Shown here piece by piece: positions 8,137-19,514 of a stretch of 32,232 nt of DNA (position 1 is the stretch's first letter; each line of letters opens with the position of its first letter). Below the pieces are notes generated by a model. The model made no database searches, was not told where the DNA came from, and saw only the letters and a program-made list of their open reading frames with translations. The stretch is from positions 1 through 32,232 of the forward strand of contig CANGCZ010000003.1 of assembly GCA_947452325.1 (NCBI GenBank). Direction: 5' to 3'. The position numbers and the translations under genes were made by a program. Source of the DNA: Comamonadaceae bacterium. Its GTDB lineage: Bacteria > Pseudomonadota > Gammaproteobacteria > Burkholderiales > Burkholderiaceae_C.

Positions 8137-9122
8137 ATCACCTTGGCGCGCATCAAATCATTGGAGTTCACCACACCGCATAAGATGTTGTCTGCATCCA
8201 CGACCAGCACACTGGTGATGCGCTTGTATTCCATGAGTTCAGCCGCTTCAGCCGCTAAGGCGTTGTCGCGCAAGGTGGTAGGGTTGGGCTGCATGACTTG
8301 AGCCGCTTGCATAGATCGCAAATCCACCCCTTTTTCTATCAATCGGCGCAAATCTCCGTCTGTGAATATGCCCAATACACGCCGATTTTCATCAACAATA
8401 GCCGTGGCGCCCAAACCTTTTTGAGACATTTCCCTCATCAGTTCAGTCAATGAGGTATCCAAAAAAACAGCGGGTATTTGTGCCCCGGTTCTCATGATGT
8501 CCGAGAGCAAAGTCAGTAATCTTCTTCCCAGACTGCCGCCAGGATGTGATTTTGCAAAATCATCTGGTTTAAAGCCTCTGGCATCCAGCACGGCCACTGC
8601 CAGTGCATCCCCCAATGCCAGTTGGGCGGTGGTGCTGGCAGTAGGCGCCAGATTCATTGGACAGGCTTCTTTTTCGACGCTGCTGTCAATGACCCAATTG
8701 GCGTATTGGGCCAATGTAGACTGTGTTTGACCCGTGATGGCCAACAATTCAACGCCTTGGCGTTTGATTTGCGGCAATATGGCTGACAACTCTTCACTTT
8801 CACCGCTATTAGACAGCGCAATCACCAGATCATCTCGGGTGACCATGCCCAAATCGCCGTGGCTTGCTTCGGCCGGATGGACAAAAAAAGCCGGCGTCCC
8901 GGTAGATGCCAGCGTTGCTGCAATTTTGCGCCCGATGTGCCCGCTTTTTCCCATTCCCATGACGACCACACGACCTTTGACAGCCAATATGGCTTGTACC
9001 GCCTGGACAAAAGGGTCTCCCAAGTGTTTTTGTACGCCCAGAATCGCTTGCGCCTCGATGTCCAGCGTTTGACGGGCCAAGGCCAGTATGTGTGCGTGTG
9101 AATCTGACTTGCTTGATGTCAT
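8133..9122 (-). CDS. kdsD: Arabinose-5-phosphate isomerase (KpsF/GutQ family)
   Basis: SIS domain (GMGKSGHIGRKIAATLASTGTPAFFVHPAEASHGDLGM) plus two CBS domains; overlaps kdsC by 4 bp. Confidence 0.93.
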   Translation of the reverse strand: MTSSKSDSHAHILALARQTLDIEAQAILGVQKHLGDPFVQAVQAILAVKGRVVVMGMGKSGHIGRKIAATLASTGTPAFFVHPAEASHGDLGMVTRDDLVIALSNSGESEELSAILPQIKRQGVELLAITGQTQSTLAQYANWVIDSSVEKEACPMNLAPTASTTAQLALGDALAVAVLDARGFKPDDFAKSHPGGSLGRRLLTLLSDIMRTGAQIPAVFLDTSLTELMREMSQKGLGATAIVDENRRVLGIFTDGDLRRLIEKGVDLRSMQAAQVMQPNPTTLRDNALAAEAAELMEYKRITSVLVVDADNILCGVVNSNDLMRAKVI

Positions 9123-9164
9123 GGTTTATCTATTATGCTCGGTACCAAATAACGATTTGCAACC

Positions 9165-10583
9165 TTATTTCCCTATACAAAAACGACTGAATATTTCACC
9201 CAACAAATCGTCCGGCGAGTAATTTCCAGTCAACAATGACAACTGGCTTTGAGCCAATCGGCACTCCTCTGCCATTAAATCTAACGGCACCGCAGCCAAT
9301 GACATGAGTTGTCTGGCTTGCTGTAAATGGCTTAACACCGCTTGAAGTGCATCCAAATGTCTGGTTCTGGCTGTAAACACGCCTTCATTCAGTCCGGCTT
9401 GCCAACCGGCCATTTCTAGTATTCGCGCTTTCAGCTGGTCCAAGCCATCGCCGGTTTTGGCCGAGATGTTCAGCACATGGGGATTCAACACAGCATGTGG
9501 TGTCATGGCGTCTGCTTTGTTATTGACGACAAGCAATTGGGTGTGCGCAGACATGGCTTGTTGAATGTCCTTGCTCAATCGCAATTGAGCCTCCACGTAT
9601 TGCGGTTCATTCTCTCGGCTCAAATCATTGAGCAACAACACCATATCTGCATTACCTATCTGATCCCACGCTCGGGCCATACCGATTTGTTCCACTTCAT
9701 CTGCCAAGGCAGATTCCCGCAAGCCGGCCGTATCCAGCACGTGCACTGGCACACCTTGGATCTGTATGCTTTGCGTCAATACATCTCGTGTCGTGCCTGC
9801 AATTGCGGTCACGATAGCCACATCAGCACCTGACAATGCATTCAACAACGAACTCTTACCTGCATTGGGCTGTCCTGCGATCACCAGCTTCAATCCGTCT
9901 CGCAATAAACGGCCATGCTCTGCCTGAAGAAGCAACTCTCTGGTTTTTTGCTGCAAGGTCTGCAACTGCTCAGACACTTGCATTTGTTGTATGAAATCTA
10001 TGTCTTCTTCCGGAAAATCCAAACAGGCTTCGATTTGCATCCGCAGATGCACCAACAAATCTTTAAGCGCATGGACTTGACTGGAAAACACACCTTCTAG
10101 AGACCGCCCGGCGCTGCGAACGGCGGCTTCCGTGTGGGCGTCTATCAAATCTGCGACCGCCTCAGCTTGCGCCAAATCTAGCTTGTGATTCAGGTATGCG
10201 CGTTCGGTGAATTCGCCTGGGCGGGCCAGCCGCAAACAAGGCAAAAGCGCCTGGTTTTTTGTATTTGTTTGCTGGGCACGTTGCAAACAATTTTGCAACA
10301 ACATTTGCAATACCACCGGTCCGCCATGGGCTTGCAATTCCAGCACGTCTTCGCCGGTGTAACTGTGTGGGGCCGGAAAGAAAATCGCCAGAACTTGATC
10401 AATAGGGTTGCCATGCGGGTCTTTGATCGATAAGAGCTTGGCGACCCTTGGCGTGAGCGTTGCATGAGTCAGCTCCTGTGCAAAGCCCTGCATATTTTTT
10501 CCACTGAGGCGCACTACACCGACGGCACCACGCCCGGGTGGCGTGGCCAATGCGATGATGGGGTCATCCCGCTGCGACAACAT
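9165..10583 (-). CDS. mnmE: tRNA uridine-5-carboxymethylaminomethyl(34) synthesis GTPase MnmE
   Basis: IALATPPGRGAVGVVRLSG, G1 motif GQPNAGKSSLLNAL, C-terminal FSRFCIGK. Confidence 0.97.
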   Translation of the reverse strand: MLSQRDDPIIALATPPGRGAVGVVRLSGKNMQGFAQELTHATLTPRVAKLLSIKDPHGNPIDQVLAIFFPAPHSYTGEDVLELQAHGGPVVLQMLLQNCLQRAQQTNTKNQALLPCLRLARPGEFTERAYLNHKLDLAQAEAVADLIDAHTEAAVRSAGRSLEGVFSSQVHALKDLLVHLRMQIEACLDFPEEDIDFIQQMQVSEQLQTLQQKTRELLLQAEHGRLLRDGLKLVIAGQPNAGKSSLLNALSGADVAIVTAIAGTTRDVLTQSIQIQGVPVHVLDTAGLRESALADEVEQIGMARAWDQIGNADMVLLLNDLSRENEPQYVEAQLRLSKDIQQAMSAHTQLLVVNNKADAMTPHAVLNPHVLNISAKTGDGLDQLKARILEMAGWQAGLNEGVFTARTRHLDALQAVLSHLQQARQLMSLAAVPLDLMAEECRLAQSQLSLLTGNYSPDDLLGEIFSRFCIGK

Positions 10584-10613
10584 GCTAACTCACAGCGTTG
10601 ATAAACACGGTGC

Positions 10614-12281
10614 TTATTTGATGATGCCAAGCTGTTTGTTGATCATCCATTGCTGAGCGATCGACAAAATATTGTTGGACAACCAATAAAGCACCAAACC
10701 GGCGGGGAAGAAAAAGAACATGACACTGAACGCCAATGGCATGAACCACATCATTTTGGCTTGTATAGGATCGGGCGGCGTGGGATTCAACCAAGTTTGA
10801 AACATGGAGGTAGCTGTCATCAACAACGGCAAAATAAACCAGGGATCTGGTGCTGCCAAGTCATGTATCCAACCCACCCAAGGTGCATTGCGCATTTCAA
10901 CAGAAGAAAGCAAGACCCAGTACAAGGCAATAAAAAAGGGTATTTGCACGGCGATAGGCAAGCACCCGCCCAGCGGATTGACTTTTTCTTCGCGGTAGAT
11001 CTTCATCATTTCCATTTGCATTTGTTGCGGATTGTCTTTCAACCGTTCCCGCATTTCCATGATCTTGGGATTGATCGCTTTCATTTTGCCCATGCTCTTA
11101 TAAGCCTGGGAGTTCAACCAGTAAAACGCCACTTTCAAAACCACCACCAAAGCCACGATGGCCCAGCCCCAATTGCCAATGACGCGGTAGAGTTCATACA
11201 GCAACCAATACAAAGGCTTGGACAAAATGGTGAGCCACCCGTAGTCCTTGACCAGCTCGAGTCCCGGGTAAATGGATTCGAGCACTTTTTCTTCTTGCGG
11301 ACCTACAAATAAGCGCGCTGAATGAGATAACTGCGCGCCTGGCGCAATCGCAGGCAAAGGTGCAACCATGCCGACAGCATATAAATTATTGTCCAGCTTG
11401 CGTGCAAACAAATCACGTTGTTGTGTATCGTCTAACAGCCAAGCAGACGCAAAATAGTGTTGAACCATGGCCACATAACCTTGGCTGCTCTGCTTCTCAA
11501 AATCGGCTTTGTTTTTTTCGATATCGCTGAACTCAATCTTTTGGTATTTTTTCTGTGAGGTAAACACCGCGGGGCCAGTGAATGTCGAGTAAAAAGACGA
11601 TTCTCCTTCCGGCTTATTGCCGTCACGAACCAATTGCACATACAACTGCGGGCTGATTGCTGCAGAAGATGCATTGACGATGTCATGTTTGACTTCTATG
11701 GCATAACTGCCCCGTTTCAAAATATACGTTTTGATCAGCTTGATATCGCCAACTGGCACAGACTCAAACCGCAATTGCAGTTCGTTTTCTGTGTCTTTGA
11801 GTATTTTTGATCCACTAAACACCATCGGTGTTTTATGCGTAGGCCAGCCTGTTGCCGTCAACCCGCCTATCAATCCACTTTGGGCCAGGTAAACGCGTTC
11901 CTTGCTGTCATCCATGATCAACACATTGCTGCCCGCGTGATGTATGTCCTTGTGTTTGAGTAACTCTGCTCGCAACAAACTGCCGCCTTCGGTGCTGAAT
12001 TGCAATTTCAATACGTCGGTTTCAACATCGATTCGCTGCGCAGCCGCTGTGGCAGGCAAAACTGTGCTGTCTGTGCTTTGAGGCACCGCGTTGTTCTTAA
12101 CGGTGTTTGCGTCGGTTGCAGGTACCGATGACGTGGTTGTCGTTGTTTGAGCAGGGGCGGTTTGAACCGCCGAAGGAAAAAACGTAGGCTTTTTGCCGTT
12201 ATGAATTTGCCACTGGTCCCACAACATCACCAGAGAAAAACCGAAAACTACCCAAAGAATGGTGCGGCGAATATCGTTCAT
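10614..12281 (-). CDS. yidC: Membrane protein insertase YidC
   Basis: MNDIRRTILWVVFGFSLVMLWDQW, GNWGWAIVALVVVLK, KVNPLGGCLPIAVQIPFFIALYWVL. Confidence 0.97.
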   Translation of the reverse strand: MNDIRRTILWVVFGFSLVMLWDQWQIHNGKKPTFFPSAVQTAPAQTTTTTSSVPATDANTVKNNAVPQSTDSTVLPATAAAQRIDVETDVLKLQFSTEGGSLLRAELLKHKDIHHAGSNVLIMDDSKERVYLAQSGLIGGLTATGWPTHKTPMVFSGSKILKDTENELQLRFESVPVGDIKLIKTYILKRGSYAIEVKHDIVNASSAAISPQLYVQLVRDGNKPEGESSFYSTFTGPAVFTSQKKYQKIEFSDIEKNKADFEKQSSQGYVAMVQHYFASAWLLDDTQQRDLFARKLDNNLYAVGMVAPLPAIAPGAQLSHSARLFVGPQEEKVLESIYPGLELVKDYGWLTILSKPLYWLLYELYRVIGNWGWAIVALVVVLKVAFYWLNSQAYKSMGKMKAINPKIMEMRERLKDNPQQMQMEMMKIYREEKVNPLGGCLPIAVQIPFFIALYWVLLSSVEMRNAPWVGWIHDLAAPDPWFILPLLMTATSMFQTWLNPTPPDPIQAKMMWFMPLAFSVMFFFFPAGLVLYWLSNNILSIAQQWMINKQLGIIK

Positions 12282-12565
12282 GGAAATTTAGACTCGGTCG
12301 AAGAAGAGGGAGTGCGGCCAAGAAATGGCCAAAGTGTGTGCATTGGGTGTTTACCGGGCACAGGGTCATGCCCGCCATTGCACCACGGATGACAACGTGA
12401 CAATCGTTTAAGCGTCAGATAACTGCCGGCGCCGGCGCCGTATTGTTGGATTGCGTCTAAAGCGAAGGCGGAACAGGTTGGCGTGAAGCGGCATGAAGAG
12501 CCCAACCAAGGACTGAGAATCAGCCGGTAAGCTTTGACACCTGCGATCAACAGTTGCTGCATCAT
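12278..12565 (-). CDS. yidD: Membrane protein insertion efficiency factor YidD
   Basis: YRLILSPWLGSSCRFTPTCSAFALDAI ... CHPWCNGGHDPVP; between rnpA and yidC. Confidence 0.95.
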   Translation of the reverse strand: MMQQLLIAGVKAYRLILSPWLGSSCRFTPTCSAFALDAIQQYGAGAGSYLTLKRLSRCHPWCNGGHDPVPGKHPMHTLWPFLGRTPSSSTESKFP

Positions 12566-12927
12566 GGTGTGTGTATCGCCTTATCAAACAATTGCAGAAG
12601 TTCGTTTCGCACCGCTTGTTTCAATTTGGCGGAAGACGCGCTGATGAAGTCTGTGCGTTGAAATGTTTTTCTCAACCGTACAACCCTGTCTGCCGCTTCG
12701 ATTTTTACCAAGCGTTGGCTTGCAAGTGCATAAATCTGACGCTTGATGGCATTTCTTGTCACCGCGTTTTTTGCCCATCGCTTGGGAACCACGGCGCCTA
12801 TGCGATTTTGTTGCGCAGGTCGCTTTACATGTAAAGCAAAATGATTTGTGCTTGCACTTACCCCTGCGGCCATGACTGCATCAAAATCAGCGCGCTGCGT
12901 GATTTTTACCACGCCCGGTTTTGCCAT
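12562..12927 (-). CDS. rnpA: Ribonuclease P protein component
   Basis: RIGAVVPKRWAKNAVTRNAIKRQIYAL RnpA motif; rpmH-rnpA-yidD-yidC order. Confidence 0.93.
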   Translation of the reverse strand: MAKPGVVKITQRADFDAVMAAGVSASTNHFALHVKRPAQQNRIGAVVPKRWAKNAVTRNAIKRQIYALASQRLVKIEAADRVVRLRKTFQRTDFISASSAKLKQAVRNELLQLFDKAIHTP

Positions 12928-12953
12928 ATGCGCATTGGAATGCGCTGTCAGAC

Positions 12954-13088
12954 TCAGACCGCCAGTCGTTTGCGGCCTTTGGCACGACGAGCATTGATGA
13001 CTGCGCGTCCGCCTCTGGTTTTCATTCGAACCAAAAACCCATGGGTACGCGCACGGCGGGTTTTAGAAGGCTGGTAGGTACGTTTCAT
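12954..13088 (-). CDS. rpmH: 50S ribosomal protein L34 (missing from the ORF track)
   Basis: Reverse translation from ATG 13088: [44 protein letters not shown], 44 aa. Confidence 0.97.
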   Translation of the reverse strand: MKRTYQPSKTRRARTHGFLVRMKTRGGRAVINARRAKGRKRLAV

Positions 13089-13185
13089 GTTGAGAATCTC
13101 TGGTGCAAAGCTAAACCGTGCATTATCTCTTTTTTTCCGGGGGTTTTAAAAATATCTCTTGTCCGTGACAACTTATGACGTTTTT

Positions 13186-13273
13186 TGTGGATAAAGCTCG
13201 AAAATTTCCTGTCCCTGTGGATAATTTTTTGATAAAGTAGGTTAAATGCGTTTTATCCTGCTTTGTATCCACA
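13186..13273. promoter_or_regulatory. DnaA-box cluster between rpmH and dnaA (oriC-type region)
   Basis: TGTGGATAA at 13186-13194 and 13216-13224 (30 bp apart), GTATCCACA at 13265-13273, AT-rich surroundings. Confidence 0.75.
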
Positions 13274-13298
13274 GTTTTTTCTACCGGTGTTCGGTGCT

Positions 13299-14702
13299 AT
13301 GAGTTCTTCCATACTGCCATCTGAAAACAATGATGCCGGTCAGGCATTGTGGCAATCTTGTATCGACCTCCTGGCACAGGAATTACCTGAGCAGCAATTC
13401 AATACTTGGATAAAACCATTGCACGCCACGGTATCTGATGATTTCTCTAAACTCACGATTGTTGTCATCAATCGCTTCAAACTTGACTGGATACGTACAC
13501 AGTATGGCGGACGCATCAGTGCACTGCTGAATCAGTTGTATGGCCAGCCTGTGCATATCGAGTTCTCGCTAGCAGCCAAGGAAGCCCCGGTCAGAGAACC
13601 GGTTTTACGTACAAGCCACGAAGCCGACGAGTTTTCAAGCGCGGCCTCTTCTGCTGCGTCAGATGCGGCTTTGAATGTATTCAAAAACCGGCTCAACAGC
13701 AGTTTGTGTTTTGATACCTTAGTTGAAGGCACAGCCAATCGCATGGCTCGTGCGGCAGCCATGCACATAGCCAATGTGCCGGGTCAGCTTTACAACCCGT
13801 TGTTCATTTACGGCGGTGTGGGCTTGGGCAAAACGCATTTGATGCATGCGGTTGGCAATCAATTGTTGCAAAACCGCCCAGACGCCAAGGTGCTTTACAT
13901 ACACGCCGAGCAGTTTGTGTCTGATGTGGTGAAAGCCTACCAGCGCAAAACCTTTGACGAATTCAAGCACCATTACCACTCGTTAGATTTGTTGCTGATA
14001 GACGATGTACAGTTTTTTGCCAACAAAGACCGGACACAGGAAGAGTTTTTCAATGCCTTTGAAGCTTTGCTTGCCAAAAAATCACATATTGTGATGACCA
14101 GCGACACCTATCCCAAAGGTTTGGCAGACATACATGAGCGCTTAGTGTCACGCTTTGATTCGGGTTTGACTGTGGCCATCGAACCGCCTGAGCTTGAAAT
14201 GCGGGTTGCGATTTTGATCAACAAATCGCGCGCTGAAGGTACTGAAATGCCTGAAGAAGTTGCTTTTTTTGTGGCGAAAAACGTTCGTTCCAACGTGCGC
14301 GAACTCGAAGGCGCATTGCGTAAAATTCTGGCTTATTCAAGATTCAATCAAAAAGAAGTCTCGATTCAGCTCGCCCGTGATGCCTTGCGGGACCTGCTTT
14401 CTATCCAAAATCGCCAAATTTCCGTGGAAAACATTCAAAAAACAGTGGCTGACTATTACAAAATCAAAGTCGCTGACATGTATTCCAAAAAACGCCCGGC
14501 TTCTATTGCCCGTCCTCGACAAATTGCCATGTACTTGGCCAAAGAATTGACACAAAAAAGCTTGCCTGAAATTGGAGAATTATTCGGTGGCCGTGACCAC
14601 ACCACTGTCTTGCACGCTGTTAGAAAAATTTCAGGTGAGCGTCAAACACTCAACGAATTGAACCAACAATTGCATGTGCTTGAACAAACACTCAAAGGAT
14701 AA
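13299..14702 (+). CDS. dnaA: Chromosomal replication initiator protein DnaA
   Basis: [59 protein letters not shown] at 13299 (MSSSILPSE) preferred over track TTG at 13263. Confidence 0.97.
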   Translation: MSSSILPSENNDAGQALWQSCIDLLAQELPEQQFNTWIKPLHATVSDDFSKLTIVVINRFKLDWIRTQYGGRISALLNQLYGQPVHIEFSLAAKEAPVREPVLRTSHEADEFSSAASSAASDAALNVFKNRLNSSLCFDTLVEGTANRMARAAAMHIANVPGQLYNPLFIYGGVGLGKTHLMHAVGNQLLQNRPDAKVLYIHAEQFVSDVVKAYQRKTFDEFKHHYHSLDLLLIDDVQFFANKDRTQEEFFNAFEALLAKKSHIVMTSDTYPKGLADIHERLVSRFDSGLTVAIEPPELEMRVAILINKSRAEGTEMPEEVAFFVAKNVRSNVRELEGALRKILAYSRFNQKEVSIQLARDALRDLLSIQNRQISVENIQKTVADYYKIKVADMYSKKRPASIARPRQIAMYLAKELTQKSLPEIGELFGGRDHTTVLHAVRKISGERQTLNELNQQLHVLEQTLKG

Positions 14703-14729
14703 AGAATGAATTCTTCTATGCCTAAGCCT

Positions 14730-14917
14730 GTGGATAGAATTGGCATAACCAAAGGCTTATCCACAGAGACTGGAATTCCTGGAAAGTTATTCATTGTTTG
14801 CAACGCGCTAAAAAGGCATTTGCAAACAGTGTTTGCTGATAGCCAAGTGCTTGATTTCAAAGTGGAAAACCGGCTTGTCCACACAAACAGGCCTTGCTTA
14901 TCTACTACTGCTATTGA
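14730..14917. promoter_or_regulatory. DnaA-box cluster with DnaA-trio-like tract between dnaA and dnaN
   Basis: TGTGGATAG 14730-14738, TTATCCACA 14758-14766, TTGTCCACA 14875-14883, then CTACTACTGCTATTGA (14902-14917) followed by AT-rich TTTATAAAGAATTTAAG. Confidence 0.6.
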
Positions 14918-14945
14918 TTTATAAAGAATTTAAGAAGAGGATGAC

Positions 14946-16052
14946 ATGATTGTCTTGAAAGCCACCCAAGAGCAAATTCTTGCTTCGCTGCAATCGGTTG
15001 CAGGCATTGTTGAACGGCGTCATACATTGCCAATTTTGGCCAATGTCATGCTTCGCAAAACGGGTAATGACGTTCAACTGACCACCAGTGATCTAGAAAT
15101 TCAAATCCGCACACAGGCATTGTTGGGCGGCGATAACGGTAATTTCAGCACCACGGTAGGTGCCCGCAAATTAATGGATATTTTGCGTTCTATGCCTTCC
15201 GATCAAACGGTGACGCTGGAATCCAATCAAAACAAATTGCTTTTGAAAAGTGGAAAAAGCCGATTTTCTTTGCAAACCTTGCCGGCCGAAGATTTTCCTT
15301 TGGTACAGGAATCCACGAACTTCGGTCCAGCATTCAGCGTGCCACAAAAAACGCTCAAAGCATTGCTGCAACAAGTCTCTTTTTCAATGGCGGTGCATGA
15401 CATCCGTTATTACTTGAATGGAATTTTATTTGTAGCCGAAGGCAAACAACTCAGTCTGGTCGCCACAGATGGCCACCGATTGGCTTACACCTCCGCCACA
15501 TTGGAGTCTGAAGTTCCAAAACAAGAGGTGATTTTGCCGCGCAAAACAGTATTGGAACTGTTGCGTTTGTTGAATGACAAAGATGGTGATATTCACATGC
15601 AATTCGCCAGCAACCAAGCGAGATTCTCGTTTGATGGCAAGGAATTTGTCACCAAGCTGGTTGAAGGCAAGTTTCCGGATTACAACCGTGTCATTCCCAA
15701 GAGTCACAAAAACACGATCACATTGGGAAAAAATGCATTGCTGGTCTGTTTACAGCGGATAGCGATTTTGACCACCGACAAGTTCAAAGGTGTTCGCATC
15801 AATCTTGAACCCGGGGTCTTGCGCGTTGCTTCTAGCAATGCCGAACAAGAAGAAGCCATCGATGAAATCGAGATTGACTATTCGGGTGACTCCATAGAAA
15901 TAGGTTTCAATGTGACTTACCTCATTGATGTTTTGGTCAACATGAACGAAGACATGGTTCGCATGGACCTTGCCGATTCCAACAGTTCTGTGTTGGTGAC
16001 CATTCCCGACAATGCTTATTTCAAATACGTTGTCATGCCCATGCGTATTTGA
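14946..16052 (+). CDS. dnaN: DNA polymerase III subunit beta (sliding clamp)
   Basis: MIVLKATQEQILASLQSVAGIVERRHTLPILANVML ... C-terminal YVVMPMRI; downstream of dnaA. Confidence 0.97.
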   Translation: MIVLKATQEQILASLQSVAGIVERRHTLPILANVMLRKTGNDVQLTTSDLEIQIRTQALLGGDNGNFSTTVGARKLMDILRSMPSDQTVTLESNQNKLLLKSGKSRFSLQTLPAEDFPLVQESTNFGPAFSVPQKTLKALLQQVSFSMAVHDIRYYLNGILFVAEGKQLSLVATDGHRLAYTSATLESEVPKQEVILPRKTVLELLRLLNDKDGDIHMQFASNQARFSFDGKEFVTKLVEGKFPDYNRVIPKSHKNTITLGKNALLVCLQRIAILTTDKFKGVRINLEPGVLRVASSNAEQEEAIDEIEIDYSGDSIEIGFNVTYLIDVLVNMNEDMVRMDLADSNSSVLVTIPDNAYFKYVVMPMRI

Positions 16053-16114
16053 GTTGGTTTATTGCCAGGGTTTTTTTGTTTCCTGTTCGCGCCATTCAGC
16101 GCTGGATGAATTGA

Positions 16115-18691
<2,577 letters not shown>

Positions 18692-18698
18692 TGTCAGC

Positions 18699-19400
18699 TC
18701 ACACCAGATCAGCCCCCGAGACTTGGTGTCGTCTCAAGCTGTTTTGTAGATCGCCTTTTTTGATTGACAGGTCTAAAAAAGCCTGTAAAGCACTCAAGCC
18801 TTCTGTTCCGTGTTGCTTGTGCAAAACCATGGCTTGTTGTATGAGCATGAAATGGCCGGGCAACAAACGCAAACCTTGTCGTAAGCCCATGTCTGTTTGA
18901 AGTTGGTGCTTGACGCCGGCCGCGACATTGGCGTTCTCTTTTAAAAAAACGTTCACCACCTCGGCTGAGGAATGGGCTCTCAGTAACCGAGCGTGTTGCA
19001 AATGTCTGCTTAAGAACAAATCGTAGGCACTTGACTGTCCGACGACGATGGTGTTTTCTGCTTGATCTACCTGTTCAATGCCTTGAATCTTGCTGTCTTG
19101 TTTGACCAGGTAACACCCTTCAATTTGCAAGTAAGCGCGTGTAAATTGCAAATGTTCTGCTCTGTCGGGGTCAATCGCCAGAAAGCCTATGTCAGCCTGA
19201 GCTTGTTCCAGCAAGGCGACAGCTTCCCGGGCATTGTTGACCACAGTCAACTCACAGTTCAAGCCCCATTCTCTGGCCAGGCTTTGCGCCAAATCCACGG
19301 ATACACCTTGCACGCCGTCACGGTGGTTCTTTGCCAGCAAAGGGTTGCCCAGATTGATGACAAAGCGCAAATGACCTTTAGAAATGAGCCTGTTCAGCAT
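18699..19400 (-). CDS. Transporter substrate-binding (SBP family 3) domain protein lacking a signal peptide
   Basis: GHLRFVINLGNPLL...GVSVDLAQSLAREWGLNCELTVVNNAREAVALLEQAQADIGFLAIDPDRAEHLQFTRAYLQIEGCYLV periplasmic-binding fold; in-frame TGA four codons before the ATG. Confidence 0.75.
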   Translation of the reverse strand: MLNRLISKGHLRFVINLGNPLLAKNHRDGVQGVSVDLAQSLAREWGLNCELTVVNNAREAVALLEQAQADIGFLAIDPDRAEHLQFTRAYLQIEGCYLVKQDSKIQGIEQVDQAENTIVVGQSSAYDLFLSRHLQHARLLRAHSSAEVVNVFLKENANVAAGVKHQLQTDMGLRQGLRLLPGHFMLIQQAMVLHKQHGTEGLSALQAFLDLSIKKGDLQNSLRRHQVSGADLV

Positions 19401-19514
19401 GTGTTTGTGTCAAGTGCGTGTGCGCATTTTCAGCTTGTTTTCAGCCCTGATTTTGCCATCACACCATGAGACCAGGACAGCGACCTAAAATGCTTTTTTG
19501 ATTGAGGTTCATGC

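Noticed and set aside
10650-11312. 220-aa plus-strand ORF
   Set aside because: Antisense to the well-supported yidC CDS; composition reflects the complementary frame.
12424-12438. GC-rich palindromic run GCCGGCGCCGGCGCC
   Set aside because: Lies within yidD and encodes an Ala/Gly stretch; ordinary coding explanation suffices.
14706-14924. 72-aa ORF filling the dnaA-dnaN gap
   Set aside because: It covers DnaA boxes and the trio-like tract, has no recognisable domain, and is better explained as open frame across origin DNA.
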